Positions 53,390 through 62,731 of a stretch of DNA of 64,000 nucleotides are shown one piece after another (the stretch's first letter is position 1; each line of letters opens with the position of its first letter). The stretch lies in the NCBI RefSeq assembly GCF_019263745.1, contig NZ_CP077107.1:1054001-1118000 (forward strand), given 5' to 3'. Origin of the DNA: Methanospirillum hungatei. Lineage in GTDB: Archaea > Halobacteriota > Methanomicrobia > Methanomicrobiales > Methanospirillaceae. The translations under genes and the position numbers were made by a program. The notes below the pieces were generated by a model, which did not search any database, had not been told where the DNA came from, and was given only the letters and a program-made list of their open reading frames with translations.

Positions 53390-54159
53390 TTCTGAATGTT
53401 CAGGAACTCGGATTTTTGTACCGGAATCATGATGTACTTCATGATATTGCATTTGAAGTAAATCATGGTGAAATTATTGCGATTCTCGGTCCAAACGGAG
53501 TTGGAAAAACCACACTACTCAAATGTCTAAATAAAATACTAAAAGCAAAAAAAGGTCAGATTTATTTAGACGGATCAGAGATTAAAAGCCTTGATACTCT
53601 AGAAATTGCACGAAGGGCAGGGTATGTCCCGCAGCGGGTTGAAACAGGGAGATTGACTGCTTTTGATGCAGTCCTTCTGGGCAGAAGACCACACATCTCC
53701 TGGGATGTCAGTGAACGGGATCTTCGAATAGTTGATGCCATTTTCACCCGTCTTTCCATGGATCATCTTCGTCTCTCTTATATTGATGAGATGAGCGGCG
53801 GGGAACTTCAAAAGATTGCTATTGCACGGGCTTTAGTCCAGGAACCACGCATTCTCCTTCTTGATGAGCCTACCAGTAGTCTTGATTTGAAGAACCAGGT
53901 GGAAATTTTGTCAACTATTGTTGGAATTGTCAGAGAACATGGAATTGCAGCCGTTATGACGATGCATGACCTGAATCAGGCATTACGATATGCAGATCGG
54001 TTTATCTTTTTAAAAGATGGAAATGTTCACTTTCATGGCGATTTCAGTGAGGTTACACCTGCAATAATCGAAGATGTGTATGGACTTCCAGTCATGATGG
54101 GGACGGTTGGAGGAGTAAGGTGTATTGTGCCCGGCCTTCAACCTATGAAGGCATCCTGA
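53386..54159 (+). CDS. BtuD/FecE-type importer ATPase
   Basis: A 257-residue ATPase of ordinary length: Walker A GPNGVGKTT, signature MSGGELQKIAIARAL, Walker B ILLLDEPTSSLD and switch MTMHDLNQA. Unlike the other two importer ATPases of this type in the window it has no C-terminal extra domain. The start is fixed by the four-base overlap with the permease. It completes the exported-FmdE transporter operon and is followed after 64 bases by a methyltransferase gene. Confidence 0.92.
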   Translation: MILNVQELGFLYRNHDVLHDIAFEVNHGEIIAILGPNGVGKTTLLKCLNKILKAKKGQIYLDGSEIKSLDTLEIARRAGYVPQRVETGRLTAFDAVLLGRRPHISWDVSERDLRIVDAIFTRLSMDHLRLSYIDEMSGGELQKIAIARALVQEPRILLLDEPTSSLDLKNQVEILSTIVGIVREHGIAAVMTMHDLNQALRYADRFIFLKDGNVHFHGDFSEVTPAIIEDVYGLPVMMGTVGGVRCIVPGLQPMKAS

Positions 54160-54223
54160 TAACACAAATCGTTTTCAATTTTCAGGACTTATTTTGAGAA
54201 TTTACGAATAAACGGAGTATTAC

Positions 54224-55060
54224 ATGACAGACTGGGCAAAAGTATGGACAGAACAATATGAAGCAGGGAGTCGGTTTAAACAAGTCGGTGATTGTGCATC
54301 TCTCTGGGAATCAAAAGAACGAGCTCTTGAATTTCTAAATATGTCCAGAGAGAATCCTGAACGAATTGAACAGGTATTATCCCGACTTCCGATTACGAAT
54401 TCCAGCAGGATTCTTGATATCGGAGCAGGTCCTGGAACACTTGCGATTCCATTCGCAGAACGGGCTCTACACGTCACTGCGGTAGAGCCATCTCCTGGAA
54501 TGGTTGCAGTAATGGAAGATCTAGCTCGAGAAAAAAACCTATCCAACCTGACCATTGTGCAGAAACGATGGGAAGATATCAATCCTGAATTAGACCTGAC
54601 CGGACTATTTGACATTATTATTGCATCATATTCACTTGGAATGCCAGACATCAATACAGCGATTGATAAGATGAATATGGTATCAAACGGGCAGATTTGG
54701 CTTTTCTGGTTTGCGGGAACAACACCCTGGGAACAACACATGGAGCGGTTATGGCCAAAAATCCACAATGACTCATACCAACACGGACCTAAAGCGGATG
54801 TATTATATAATGTCCTCTACCAGAAGGGAATTTACCCGAATATGACCGTGCATGAGATGAAATATAAAAAAAAGTACTCATCACTTGACCACATGATTTC
54901 AGATATGAGAAAGCAGGTAGGGTGCTCAGAAAAATATGATCCTCTCATCAGGTCTTATATTTCTGATAAAATCAGAATCGATGGAGATTCAATCATGGAG
55001 AGCGGTGATACAATCCGGGTATGCCTGTGGTGGGATTCGAAACAGTTTCCCAAAGTATGA
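54224..55060 (+). CDS. Class I SAM-dependent methyltransferase in transporter operon
   Basis: A 278-residue protein with motif I ILDIGAGPGTLAIPFA, acidic loop AVEPSPGMVAVM and the later WLFWFAGTTPWE segment. It belongs to a group of archaeal methyltransferases that start DWAKVWTEQYE. The C-terminal 100 residues are helical with several aromatic residues, and may close over a hydrophobic ligand. It follows the BtuFCD-type genes in the same direction and precedes a Dpp/Nik-type importer by 223 bases, so it might act on the imported compound. Substrate unknown. Confidence 0.85.
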   Translation: MTDWAKVWTEQYEAGSRFKQVGDCASLWESKERALEFLNMSRENPERIEQVLSRLPITNSSRILDIGAGPGTLAIPFAERALHVTAVEPSPGMVAVMEDLAREKNLSNLTIVQKRWEDINPELDLTGLFDIIIASYSLGMPDINTAIDKMNMVSNGQIWLFWFAGTTPWEQHMERLWPKIHNDSYQHGPKADVLYNVLYQKGIYPNMTVHEMKYKKKYSSLDHMISDMRKQVGCSEKYDPLIRSYISDKIRIDGDSIMESGDTIRVCLWWDSKQFPKV

Positions 55061-55283
55061 CCAGGTATAGATGTTCCCACTCTTACATACTAAAGGTTGA
55101 ACGAATGAGCATGTTTGTGGAAAAAATGGCACAGGGGGAAGATTACTTAAACCGATCATCCTTCATAGCAATACGAGCAAGAGTGTCCATTCAAAAAAAA
55201 ATTTAAATTCAAGATAATAACTTTCTATAAAGAATATCATTTCACATATAATATATATGATAATTTTCTAAATTTGTATTACC

Positions 55284-56867
55284 ATGACGATGAGATCTAA
55301 TCGAAAGATAGTGATACTGATATCTATAGTCAGCATCCTTTCACTTTTTTGTTCCATATCTGTTCTGGCTGAAGAGAATACCCTACGAATTTCAACCACG
55401 AATGAAGTAAAATCACCGGCGTTTATTGGAGATTATACTCTTGGTCTCTTTAACCACATATCGAACCCGCCTCTTATGCAGATGGATCAGAATGGAAAAC
55501 TCATTGGTCTTCTGGCGGATCATTATGAAGTATCATCTGATAACACACAATGGACATTTTACATAAAAGAAAATCAGTTTTGGAGTGATGGTACTCCGGT
55601 TACTGGTGATGATGTAGCATTTTCTATTCAGATGTATGGAGAAAGTGTACCAAATGCAGGATGGATTGGAGAAACCCTGACTGATACCGTAGTAGATGGA
55701 AACAAGGTTACATTCACCTTTAACAAACCGTACACAAATCTGGCTCTCGAATTCACATCATACAGCATTCTGCCCAAACATATCTGGGAATCTATTGAAA
55801 ACCCGAATGAATACACCAGTACCGGTCCATATGTGGGTGCAGGGCCATTTTACCTGGATAACGTTGACCTGAATGCGGGAAAGGTAATTTTTAAGAGAAA
55901 TCCCAGCTGGAAGGGAACATCTCCAGCATATGATACCGTGGAGATCAGCTGGTTTAAGAATGAAGATGCAGCAGCAAAAGCTCTTGAAAGTGGGAATATG
56001 GATACCTACTGGAAATATGCATCATCCTATCCTTATGCTGCAATTGATTCAATAAAATCCTCAGGGAACTTTGATGTCCTGGAAAAACCCACTTCTGGAA
56101 TGACATTTTTAGGATTTAATCTGAAAAATGAACCATTATCAGACATATCATTCAGAGATGCTATAAGTTATGCCATTAATTATCAGGAAATGGTAAACAT
56201 TGCAACCCTGGGATATGGAAAAGTTCCAAACCGTGGGTTCATTCCCCCGGCAATGGATGGTTATACTAGCACCCCTGCAATGGAATACAATCCGGAAACT
56301 GCAAAGAAAAAACTTGAAACAGCAGGGTTTAAAGATTCAGATGGGAATGGAATTGTCGAAGGAAAGGATGGAAACGATGTAATCCTGGATCTCTTAATCA
56401 GGAATGCTTACAGCCGGGAAGCTGAACTTCTGAAAGAATATCTAGAAAAAGTAGGAATTGGTGTTGAGATCCGCTCAGTGGAAGACAATACCTGGTTTGA
56501 ATTAAAAGACAACTTTGAATATGACCTCACCCTGACCAGAACAACCCCCTGGGGTATGCTGATGCATGCGAACTGGGCAACCGGATACTTTGACAGCCGG
56601 AGAACCGGACAGGGAGTTCTTCATACTGTTGATGATCCGGTATTCCTAGAGCTCTGTGACAATATCCTGAGCACAACAGATCAGACCCTTTTAAGTGGAT
56701 ATGCACAAGAAGTCCAGAATTATTACGCAGATAACCTTCCAGGGATTCCACTCTACTGGAAGAATGACATTACCCCATACAACAAGAAGATCACCGGGTG
56801 GTATTCAAATCCACTCTATGGTATCATGAATGAATTTACCCTAACCAGTGTAAAACCTGTAGCCTGA
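55284..56867 (+). CDS. Peptide/nickel ABC transporter substrate-binding protein (SBP family 5)
   Basis: A 527-residue exported protein: signal peptide with cleavage near VLAEEN, no lipobox cysteine. Family 5 motifs are NPPLMQMDQNGKLIGLLADHYEVS, TFYIKENQFWSDGTPVTGDDVAFS and FLGFNLKNEPLSDISFRDAI. Members bind peptides, nickel or nickel-chelates (OppA/NikA). Nothing in the sequence alone fixes the ligand, but neighbouring FmdE, CooT-like and importer genes favour a metal-related one. It has an ATG at 55284 and another at 55290. The preceding 223-base gap is very AT-rich near 55240-55275 and likely holds the promoter for the five-gene importer operon. Confidence 0.9.
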   Translation: MTMRSNRKIVILISIVSILSLFCSISVLAEENTLRISTTNEVKSPAFIGDYTLGLFNHISNPPLMQMDQNGKLIGLLADHYEVSSDNTQWTFYIKENQFWSDGTPVTGDDVAFSIQMYGESVPNAGWIGETLTDTVVDGNKVTFTFNKPYTNLALEFTSYSILPKHIWESIENPNEYTSTGPYVGAGPFYLDNVDLNAGKVIFKRNPSWKGTSPAYDTVEISWFKNEDAAAKALESGNMDTYWKYASSYPYAAIDSIKSSGNFDVLEKPTSGMTFLGFNLKNEPLSDISFRDAISYAINYQEMVNIATLGYGKVPNRGFIPPAMDGYTSTPAMEYNPETAKKKLETAGFKDSDGNGIVEGKDGNDVILDLLIRNAYSREAELLKEYLEKVGIGVEIRSVEDNTWFELKDNFEYDLTLTRTTPWGMLMHANWATGYFDSRRTGQGVLHTVDDPVFLELCDNILSTTDQTLLSGYAQEVQNYYADNLPGIPLYWKNDITPYNKKITGWYSNPLYGIMNEFTLTSVKPVA

Positions 56868-56883
56868 TCTCTCAGGTTTTCCC

Positions 56884-57852
56884 ATGGGTACTTTATTTTT
56901 ATCGTTCCACTATCTTACACGAAAAATAATCAGATACATCTTCTCCTTTATCATAATACTCCTGGTGGTCTTTCTTCTACCACGGATGATGCCAGGAGAT
57001 CCGATCGCAAATATTGTCGGTGAAGATGTATATCTCTCTCCACAAAAAATACTCGAGCTTCGGAGTGCATTCGGCCTTGATTCTCCTTTACATGAACAAT
57101 TTTTTGTATATTGTTTGAAACTTACCCAACTGGATCTTGGATATTCCTTTCATATGCACGCACCGGTGAGTTCTCTTCTTATTGACCGGGCAGCCTGGAC
57201 ATTGCTCTATATCGGAATTGCAATATTTTGTGGAATGATCATCGGTATTGTGCTTGGAGAAAAAGCCGGATGGGAGAGTGAAAAATGGTGGGCTCATATC
57301 CTGTCTGCCGGGGCGGTAATCATATCTTCAACACCTCCGTATCTTCTCAGTCTTATCTTTCTGGTTATCTTCGTGTATCACTTTGGATGGTTTCCATTCA
57401 AGGGATTTTACGATACATTCAGTATAATCAGCATCATTCATCATCTTGTTCTTCCGATTTCAGTTTTGACACTCTTTTACGCATCACGGAATTTATTAAT
57501 CATGAGAGGAACAGTCCTCTCAGAAAAATCCTTACTATATCCGCAGTTTGTCAGATCGCTGGGAATATCTGAAAAAGACATAATATCAAGACATGTCAGA
57601 AAAAATGCCATAATCCCCCTTATTACACTCATTGCACTTGATTTTGGTTTCCTCTTCTCAGGTGCATTATTCATAGAGATTGTGTTTTCATTAAACGGGA
57701 TGGGAAGTCTTGTCTATGATGCCATTCTCCTTCGGGATTATCCCGTACTGACCGGATCCTTCTTAGTAATATCAGTATTCGTCATTCTCGCAAACATCCT
57801 ATCAGATATCCTCAGTATTATACTGGATCCCCGTGTCGGGAGGAATGAATGA
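56884..57852 (+). CDS. Dpp/NikB-type ABC permease
   Basis: A 322-residue permease with six helices. It begins with the MLRRL-like entry region, then VFLLPRMMPGDPIANIVG, and ends with IEIVFSLNGMGSLVYDAILLRDYPVL, which are hallmarks of the DppB/NikB family. The coupling helix RSLGISEKDIISRHVRKNAIIP contacts the ATPases. It starts 16 bases after the binding protein and overlaps the next permease by four bases. Together they form the membrane channel. Confidence 0.92.
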   Translation: MGTLFLSFHYLTRKIIRYIFSFIIILLVVFLLPRMMPGDPIANIVGEDVYLSPQKILELRSAFGLDSPLHEQFFVYCLKLTQLDLGYSFHMHAPVSSLLIDRAAWTLLYIGIAIFCGMIIGIVLGEKAGWESEKWWAHILSAGAVIISSTPPYLLSLIFLVIFVYHFGWFPFKGFYDTFSIISIIHHLVLPISVLTLFYASRNLLIMRGTVLSEKSLLYPQFVRSLGISEKDIISRHVRKNAIIPLITLIALDFGFLFSGALFIEIVFSLNGMGSLVYDAILLRDYPVLTGSFLVISVFVILANILSDILSIILDPRVGRNE

Positions 57853-58682
57853 GAGGGGAGGGATGTGAGAGACCCATTCAGGACGTCTCATTATACCTCT
57901 GTATCGGAGTTATTGCCATTTTTTTCATAGTTGCGGTGATCCCCGGAGTTTTCGCACCCTATACAGAAAATGAACGATTTATCCCGTACCAGCATCCGGA
58001 TATTGATCATTTTCTCGGAACCGATGATATGGGATATGATATCCTCAGCCTGCTTATCTATGCTGCACGTATCTCACTTCTTATCGGATTATGTGCGGGG
58101 GGCGTTTCCATTCTTATCGGAACCTCAATTGGCCTCATCAGTGGATATATCAGGGGATGGACTGATGACCTCCTTATGAGCGTTACCGACATTGTCCTCA
58201 CTATTCCAAAAATACCCGCAATTATCCTCATCTCTGCCTTCCTTAGACCAAGCATCTGGATTCTTATTCTCATCCTTGGATTCTTTTCATGGGAGACAAC
58301 AGCCCGGGTGGTCAGGGCAAGAACATTGCAGATCAGTACTTCCGGATATATCTTATCGGCACGATCTCTGGGATTTTCCTCGTACCAGGTACTTATCTCT
58401 GACATATTACCGGTCATGTATCCGGTTATTCTTCCCAAATTTATGCTCACGATTGCCGGAGCCATGATATCTGAAGCATCTCTCTCTTTTCTGGGACTTT
58501 CTGACCCTACGATGAATAGTTGGGGACGAATGATCTCTGATGCATTTACTCACGGTGGTTTTATCAGAGAGATGTGGTGGTGGTTTCTTCCTCCTGCCGT
58601 TTGCATTTGTGGGGTGATTATCTCTGTCATCAGGATCGGTATGGTTTATGAAAAGCCCGGACAGGAGTCAATGGTAGAATGA
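57849..58682 (+). CDS. Dpp/NikC-type ABC permease
   Basis: A 277-residue permease. HFLGTDDMGYDILSLLIYAARISL is the DppC/NikC signature near the first third, and ARSLGFSSYQVLISDILPVMYPVI is the coupling loop. LSFLGLSDPTMNSWGRMISDA near the C-terminus is typical of the family. It overlaps both the previous permease and the following ATPase gene by four bases, so all are translated together. Length is normal. Confidence 0.92.
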   Translation: MRGEGCERPIQDVSLYLCIGVIAIFFIVAVIPGVFAPYTENERFIPYQHPDIDHFLGTDDMGYDILSLLIYAARISLLIGLCAGGVSILIGTSIGLISGYIRGWTDDLLMSVTDIVLTIPKIPAIILISAFLRPSIWILILILGFFSWETTARVVRARTLQISTSGYILSARSLGFSSYQVLISDILPVMYPVILPKFMLTIAGAMISEASLSFLGLSDPTMNSWGRMISDAFTHGGFIREMWWWFLPPAVCICGVIISVIRIGMVYEKPGQESMVE

Positions 58683-59620
58683 ATAAGAACCCACTTCTCC
58701 AGGTATCTGATCTATCAGTTACATTTCGGACAAATGGCGACACTATTCAGGCGGTAACCGGTTTTTCATGCCAGCTGAACAATGGTATATGTACGGCAAT
58801 CATTGGAGAATCCGGGTGTGGTAAATCAGTAATCGCTCATGCAATCCTCAAAATTCTCCCAAAAACCGCATTGGTTTCAGGTTCGGTGCAGTTCAGGGGA
58901 ATGGAATTACATGATGTATCACCGGATGAGATGAATACCATTCGTGGAAGACAGATTGGCATCATATTTCAAAGTCCAGACCGGGCATTGAACCCAACCT
59001 ACCGGATTTTCAGGCAATTGGTAGAGCCATTACGAAACCATCGGGTAGTGCCGGAAGAAAATAGAAAAGAGCATATTATCACAACCTTACGAAAAGTAGG
59101 GTTTTCTCACCCGAAAGAGGCAGCTCTTCTTTTCCCCTGTAATTGCTCAGGAGGAATGAATCAACGTGCGGTTACTGCGGTTGTCCTTTCACTCCTTCCT
59201 GATCTGGTAATTGCTGATGAACCCACTAAGGGATTAGACTCATTTCGGGTGTCTGATGTAAAATCCTGTCTTATGGAAATTAAAGATGAAGGAAGGACAT
59301 TATTACTAGTAACCCATGACATTTCCCTTGCACGAGATCTCTCTGAAGAATTGCTGGTCATGTATGCTGGAGAAATTGTTGAATCCGGGAAAACACACGA
59401 TATTTTACAAAGCCCTATTCATCCATACACCAGTGGACTTCTCAAAAGCCTACCGGAGAACGGATTTATTCCGATCCCTGGTTCTGCTCCTTCCTACGCG
59501 AATATGCCATCAGGATGTCGATTTCAGGATCGGTGTGAGTATGCCACTGAAAAATGCAATCATAAACCAGAATGTATCCAAAAACATGGGAGGATGGTCA
59601 GATGTCATCTGTTCTGCTAG
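58679..59620 (+). CDS. Dpp/NikD-type ABC ATPase
   Basis: A 313-residue ATPase: Walker A GESGCGKSV, signature CSGGMNQRAVTAVVL, Walker B LVIADEPTKGLD, switch VTHDISLA. The C-terminus has the peptide-transporter tail GCRFQDRCEYATEKC with three regularly spaced cysteines, a motif that in some members binds an iron-sulfur cluster. The signature is preceded by an unusual cysteine pair (LFPCNCSGG). It overlaps the next ATPase gene by 19 bases. Confidence 0.92.
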   Translation: MNKNPLLQVSDLSVTFRTNGDTIQAVTGFSCQLNNGICTAIIGESGCGKSVIAHAILKILPKTALVSGSVQFRGMELHDVSPDEMNTIRGRQIGIIFQSPDRALNPTYRIFRQLVEPLRNHRVVPEENRKEHIITTLRKVGFSHPKEAALLFPCNCSGGMNQRAVTAVVLSLLPDLVIADEPTKGLDSFRVSDVKSCLMEIKDEGRTLLLVTHDISLARDLSEELLVMYAGEIVESGKTHDILQSPIHPYTSGLLKSLPENGFIPIPGSAPSYANMPSGCRFQDRCEYATEKCNHKPECIQKHGRMVRCHLFC

Positions 59621-60312
59621 AGGCACGAAACATCCAAAAAACATACCGGAAGGGACTTTTGGGAAAAACTCATAAGATATTGGATTCATGCTCTTTTACC
59701 CTTCAGGAAGGTGAAACTCTGGGATTATGCGGCCCTTCCGGATGCGGGAAAAGTACACTGGGTCGTCTTCTAGCAGGTCTGGAGCATCCTGATTCAGGGC
59801 AGATCTTTTTTCATGGAAAGAATATTTTTACTGCAGATAAGATTACAAAAAAGAGAATACGACAAAAAATCCAGATTCTTTTTCAAGATCCCCAGGGAAC
59901 ATTTCATCCGGTGAAAAAACTTGGCACCTCTTTGCATCGTGTTGTTGATTTGTATGATCTTCATCTGTCCGAGTCAGATATGACTACCATACTCTCAACC
60001 GTCGGGCTTCATCCTGAAATCCTTAACCGGTATCCACAAGAGATTTCAGGAGGTCAGGCACAGCGGCTCGCTCTTGCACGGATTTTGCTCCTTAAACCGG
60101 AGTTTATAATTCTTGATGAACCTACATCAGGTTTGGATATATCAGTACAGGCACAGATTCTCCATCTGTTGAAGGATCTAAAGAAAAAAGAAAAGATATC
60201 ATATCTCTTCATCTCTCATGACCGGAATGTGTTATCATTCATGTCAGATCGGATTGTATACATGACAGATGGTAAACTTCATCCGGATGAAAATCTCATG
60301 CAGAAGATATAA
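59602..60312 (+). CDS. Dpp/NikE-type ABC ATPase
   Basis: A 236-residue ATPase: Walker A GPSGCGKST, signature ISGGQAQRLALARIL, Walker B FIILDEPTSGLD, switch FISHDRNVL. I start at the ATG at 59602, about seven bases after GGGAGGATGG. The frame from 59572 would run well into the preceding gene and past that site. It lacks the cysteine tail of its partner, as usual for DppF/NikE. It is the last gene of the importer operon. Confidence 0.9.
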   Translation: MSSVLLEARNIQKTYRKGLLGKTHKILDSCSFTLQEGETLGLCGPSGCGKSTLGRLLAGLEHPDSGQIFFHGKNIFTADKITKKRIRQKIQILFQDPQGTFHPVKKLGTSLHRVVDLYDLHLSESDMTTILSTVGLHPEILNRYPQEISGGQAQRLALARILLLKPEFIILDEPTSGLDISVQAQILHLLKDLKKKEKISYLFISHDRNVLSFMSDRIVYMTDGKLHPDENLMQKI

Positions 60313-60343
60313 GTTCGAGAAAAAGAGGATTATTACTGAAATA

Positions 60344-61390
60344 TTAGGTTTTCAGTCCCAGGGTCTTTTTTACCTCTTCCATATCAGCACCGGATTTGAT
60401 TCTCCCACCGTAGAGTAATTTTATTGCTTCTTTGTCTAGATCAGACAATTCAGTATTCCGTGCCCCACCAACCTGGTAGAAGAAACTATCTTTTTCTGAA
60501 TAGGTTGTTCCATGCATCCCCATACTGTAAAGGATACCATAGAGCATGTAATAATGCCGATCTTCGGTATTGAGTGAATCAAGTAGATACAGGTGATCAT
60601 CAGCAACCATACCGATGAGCTTACCTTCCGGATCCTTAATGAGTCGTTCATTTGTTTTCCGGTCATCCTTGTAATCATCCAGCATTTTCTGCGGGATAAT
60701 CTTGATGTTATAGAAGTTATACGGAACATCGGCATAATTTGTTTTTAAAAATCCAAGTGCGAGTTCTTCATCCTCAAATTGGGTCGTGTCGGATAGAGAA
60801 TTCAACACCGGAGCCAGTTCAAGAAGGAATTTTGTATCATCAGCAGTGTAAAATGCATCCATCCAGAACTGATAATCCTTGTTTGATTTAAACTGAGTTA
60901 ATTTTGGATTATCATTTCCGAAAACAATATCTACAAGATGCTCGGCAACATCTGTTTTATCAAAGGTTTTTCCGGTTTTTTCTGTTCCCTTTTGAACATC
61001 AACAAGATCGCCCCGGAGGTACAACATTCGGGGAGAGACAATACCAATCAGGTCATTGTTTTCGTTATAAATTGGATATTCATCAGAGGTAATTTCTGTT
61101 TTCAGTTGTTCCAAATCAGCAGGGGCAACAATCTTGATGTTATAGAAATATCGATCATCCACACCTTTATCGGATATAACAGAATTGCTATCAGACGTCG
61201 CTATTTCTGTTGCTTTTGGACTGGTATCCTGGTTTTGCAATGCCGGTTTTTCTTCTTCAGTGACAGTTTTTTCATCATGATTTGTCTGTTCTGTCTCTGT
61301 TGTTATACTCTCTGCTGGCTGAGATATACATCCGGCACTGAACAGAACCAGGACAAAGAGTCCAATGCATAAAACTACATTCCACTTCAT
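60344..61390 (-). CDS. Lipoprotein resembling DUF2927-type secreted proteins (first of pair)
   Basis: A 348-residue protein with a lipobox (LFSAGC, Cys21) and a Thr/Glu-rich linker up to about residue 75, so it is anchored outside the cell. The rest has two similar halves: FYNIKIVAPADLEQLKTEI ... GIVSPRMLYLRGDL and FYNIKIIPQKMLDDYKDD ... GMVADDHLYLLDSL. The C-terminal YSMGMHG ... ELSDLDKEAIKLLYGGRIKSG resembles the end of DUF2927 domains, a group linked to secreted proteins with a metalloprotease-like fold. No HExxH motif is seen. It pairs with the next gene. Confidence 0.7.
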   Translation of the reverse strand: MKWNVVLCIGLFVLVLFSAGCISQPAESITTETEQTNHDEKTVTEEEKPALQNQDTSPKATEIATSDSNSVISDKGVDDRYFYNIKIVAPADLEQLKTEITSDEYPIYNENNDLIGIVSPRMLYLRGDLVDVQKGTEKTGKTFDKTDVAEHLVDIVFGNDNPKLTQFKSNKDYQFWMDAFYTADDTKFLLELAPVLNSLSDTTQFEDEELALGFLKTNYADVPYNFYNIKIIPQKMLDDYKDDRKTNERLIKDPEGKLIGMVADDHLYLLDSLNTEDRHYYMLYGILYSMGMHGTTYSEKDSFFYQVGGARNTELSDLDKEAIKLLYGGRIKSGADMEEVKKTLGLKT

Positions 61391-61525
61391 AATTTTTCAT
61401 ACCTTAATATTACAATGTTCTAACTATGTTACAAATATATTGTATTAAAACTACTTTTTTGATTGATTGTTGCCCTTTTTTTCCCATTGGAAATTTCCAT
61501 CTTTCACATAGGAAAAAATTTGGGA

Positions 61526-62470
61526 TTATTCGTCGTTATCAATCCCCAGGGCTTTTTTAATTGCATTCGTATCAAGACCTGATTGCAATCGTCCGCCATA
61601 CATCAATTCAATTGCCCCCTTATCAAGGTCAGAGAGTTCAGTGATTTTCGTATTATCTGGATTGAAAATACTGTCCGGCAGTGTACTTTCACCATGGAAA
61701 CCCATACTAAATAGTAATCCTCTTAGAAGGAAATGTTTCCGTTCATCTCCAGTCAGATCAGAAAGCAGGTAAAGATGGTTTTTTCTGACAATTCCTACGT
61801 TATTTTCATTTTTATCTTTTAACAATTGTTCGGTAGCACTATCACGGTCATCTAGTAATTCTTTAAACATATCTTTGTCTACTATACTAATCTTATAATA
61901 GAGATACTGAATCGGAACATAATTGGGTGTATATGATGGAAGAGCGATTTCTTCGTCTTCAAAAGTAATCGTTTGAGAGAGATCGTTTACAACATCAATA
62001 TATTCTCTTAAAGCTTCCACATCAGACTGTTGATACATTGCATCAATCCAGATCATATAATCCTGTGTGTTTTCAAAAAGATCTGTCTTGGCATTATCCC
62101 GACCAAATGTAATTTCTATTAGGTGCTTTCCAATTTTTTCCTTGACATTTTCCATTTCTTTATCAAGAACAGGAAATTCTTTTTCATTAAGATCACCTCG
62201 TAAATATACTACACCCGGAGTAATAACTCCAATAAAAAGACCTTTTTCAACTTTCAGAGGAATTCCTTCAGGTCCAATATTGGATATTACTGATTCCATC
62301 ATTTCCGGAGATACTATCCTGATCTCAAATAATCCTTTAAAATCTTTTGTATCGCTAATACTCCTAGATATACTTTCATTTTGAATTATCTCCCCAGCCC
62401 CCATGCAGGGAATCACAAAGAGAACAGTACATGTAAAAATTAATAAAAAAATTAAAAATTTTTTTATCAT
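61526..62470 (-). CDS. Secreted paralogue of the preceding lipoprotein
   Basis: A 314-residue protein with a signal peptide (MIKKFLIFLLIF, then CMGAGE). Its body is clearly related to the neighbour: GVITPGVVYLRGDLNE, TQDYMIWIDAMYQQSD and FSMGFHGES ... ELSDLDKGAIELMYGGRLQSG. Like it, two repeated halves are visible (VYLRGDL and LYLLSDL). It has no lipobox, although a Cys precedes the MGAGE, so it may be secreted or retained by that residue. The 135-base gap between them suggests separate or weakly linked transcription. Function unknown. Confidence 0.7.
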   Translation of the reverse strand: MIKKFLIFLLIFTCTVLFVIPCMGAGEIIQNESISRSISDTKDFKGLFEIRIVSPEMMESVISNIGPEGIPLKVEKGLFIGVITPGVVYLRGDLNEKEFPVLDKEMENVKEKIGKHLIEITFGRDNAKTDLFENTQDYMIWIDAMYQQSDVEALREYIDVVNDLSQTITFEDEEIALPSYTPNYVPIQYLYYKISIVDKDMFKELLDDRDSATEQLLKDKNENNVGIVRKNHLYLLSDLTGDERKHFLLRGLLFSMGFHGESTLPDSIFNPDNTKITELSDLDKGAIELMYGGRLQSGLDTNAIKKALGIDNDE

Positions 62471-62731
62471 TAGTGTATGGTACGAATTTCAGTATGTAAT
62501 AATTATCCCATAAGTATTCTATAGAACTATATTAAAATCAGAGACGTATGGTTTTCTCCCTGATGATGATTTCATACTCGCATGAGTACGATTATCTCGC
62601 ATCTGGTGACATACAAAGTATAATTTATATAACCTGATATATATTTAGCCTCAATTCGAAAATATAAGAATAATAAATTTCTTTAAAATGATTCCCACTA
62701 ATATAATTCACCAGTATGTAAAACGTTTATA
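62471..62731. other. AT-rich gap without gene
   Basis: About 260 bases, no supported ORF. The left part should hold the promoter of the secreted protein gene (TTATACTTTG-type AT-rich sequence near 62615-62640). No repeat or hairpin stands out. Confidence 0.5.

Noticed and set aside
55021-55206. 61-residue ORF after the methyltransferase
   Set aside because: Begins inside the methyltransferase gene in another frame, and no domain or start signal supports it.
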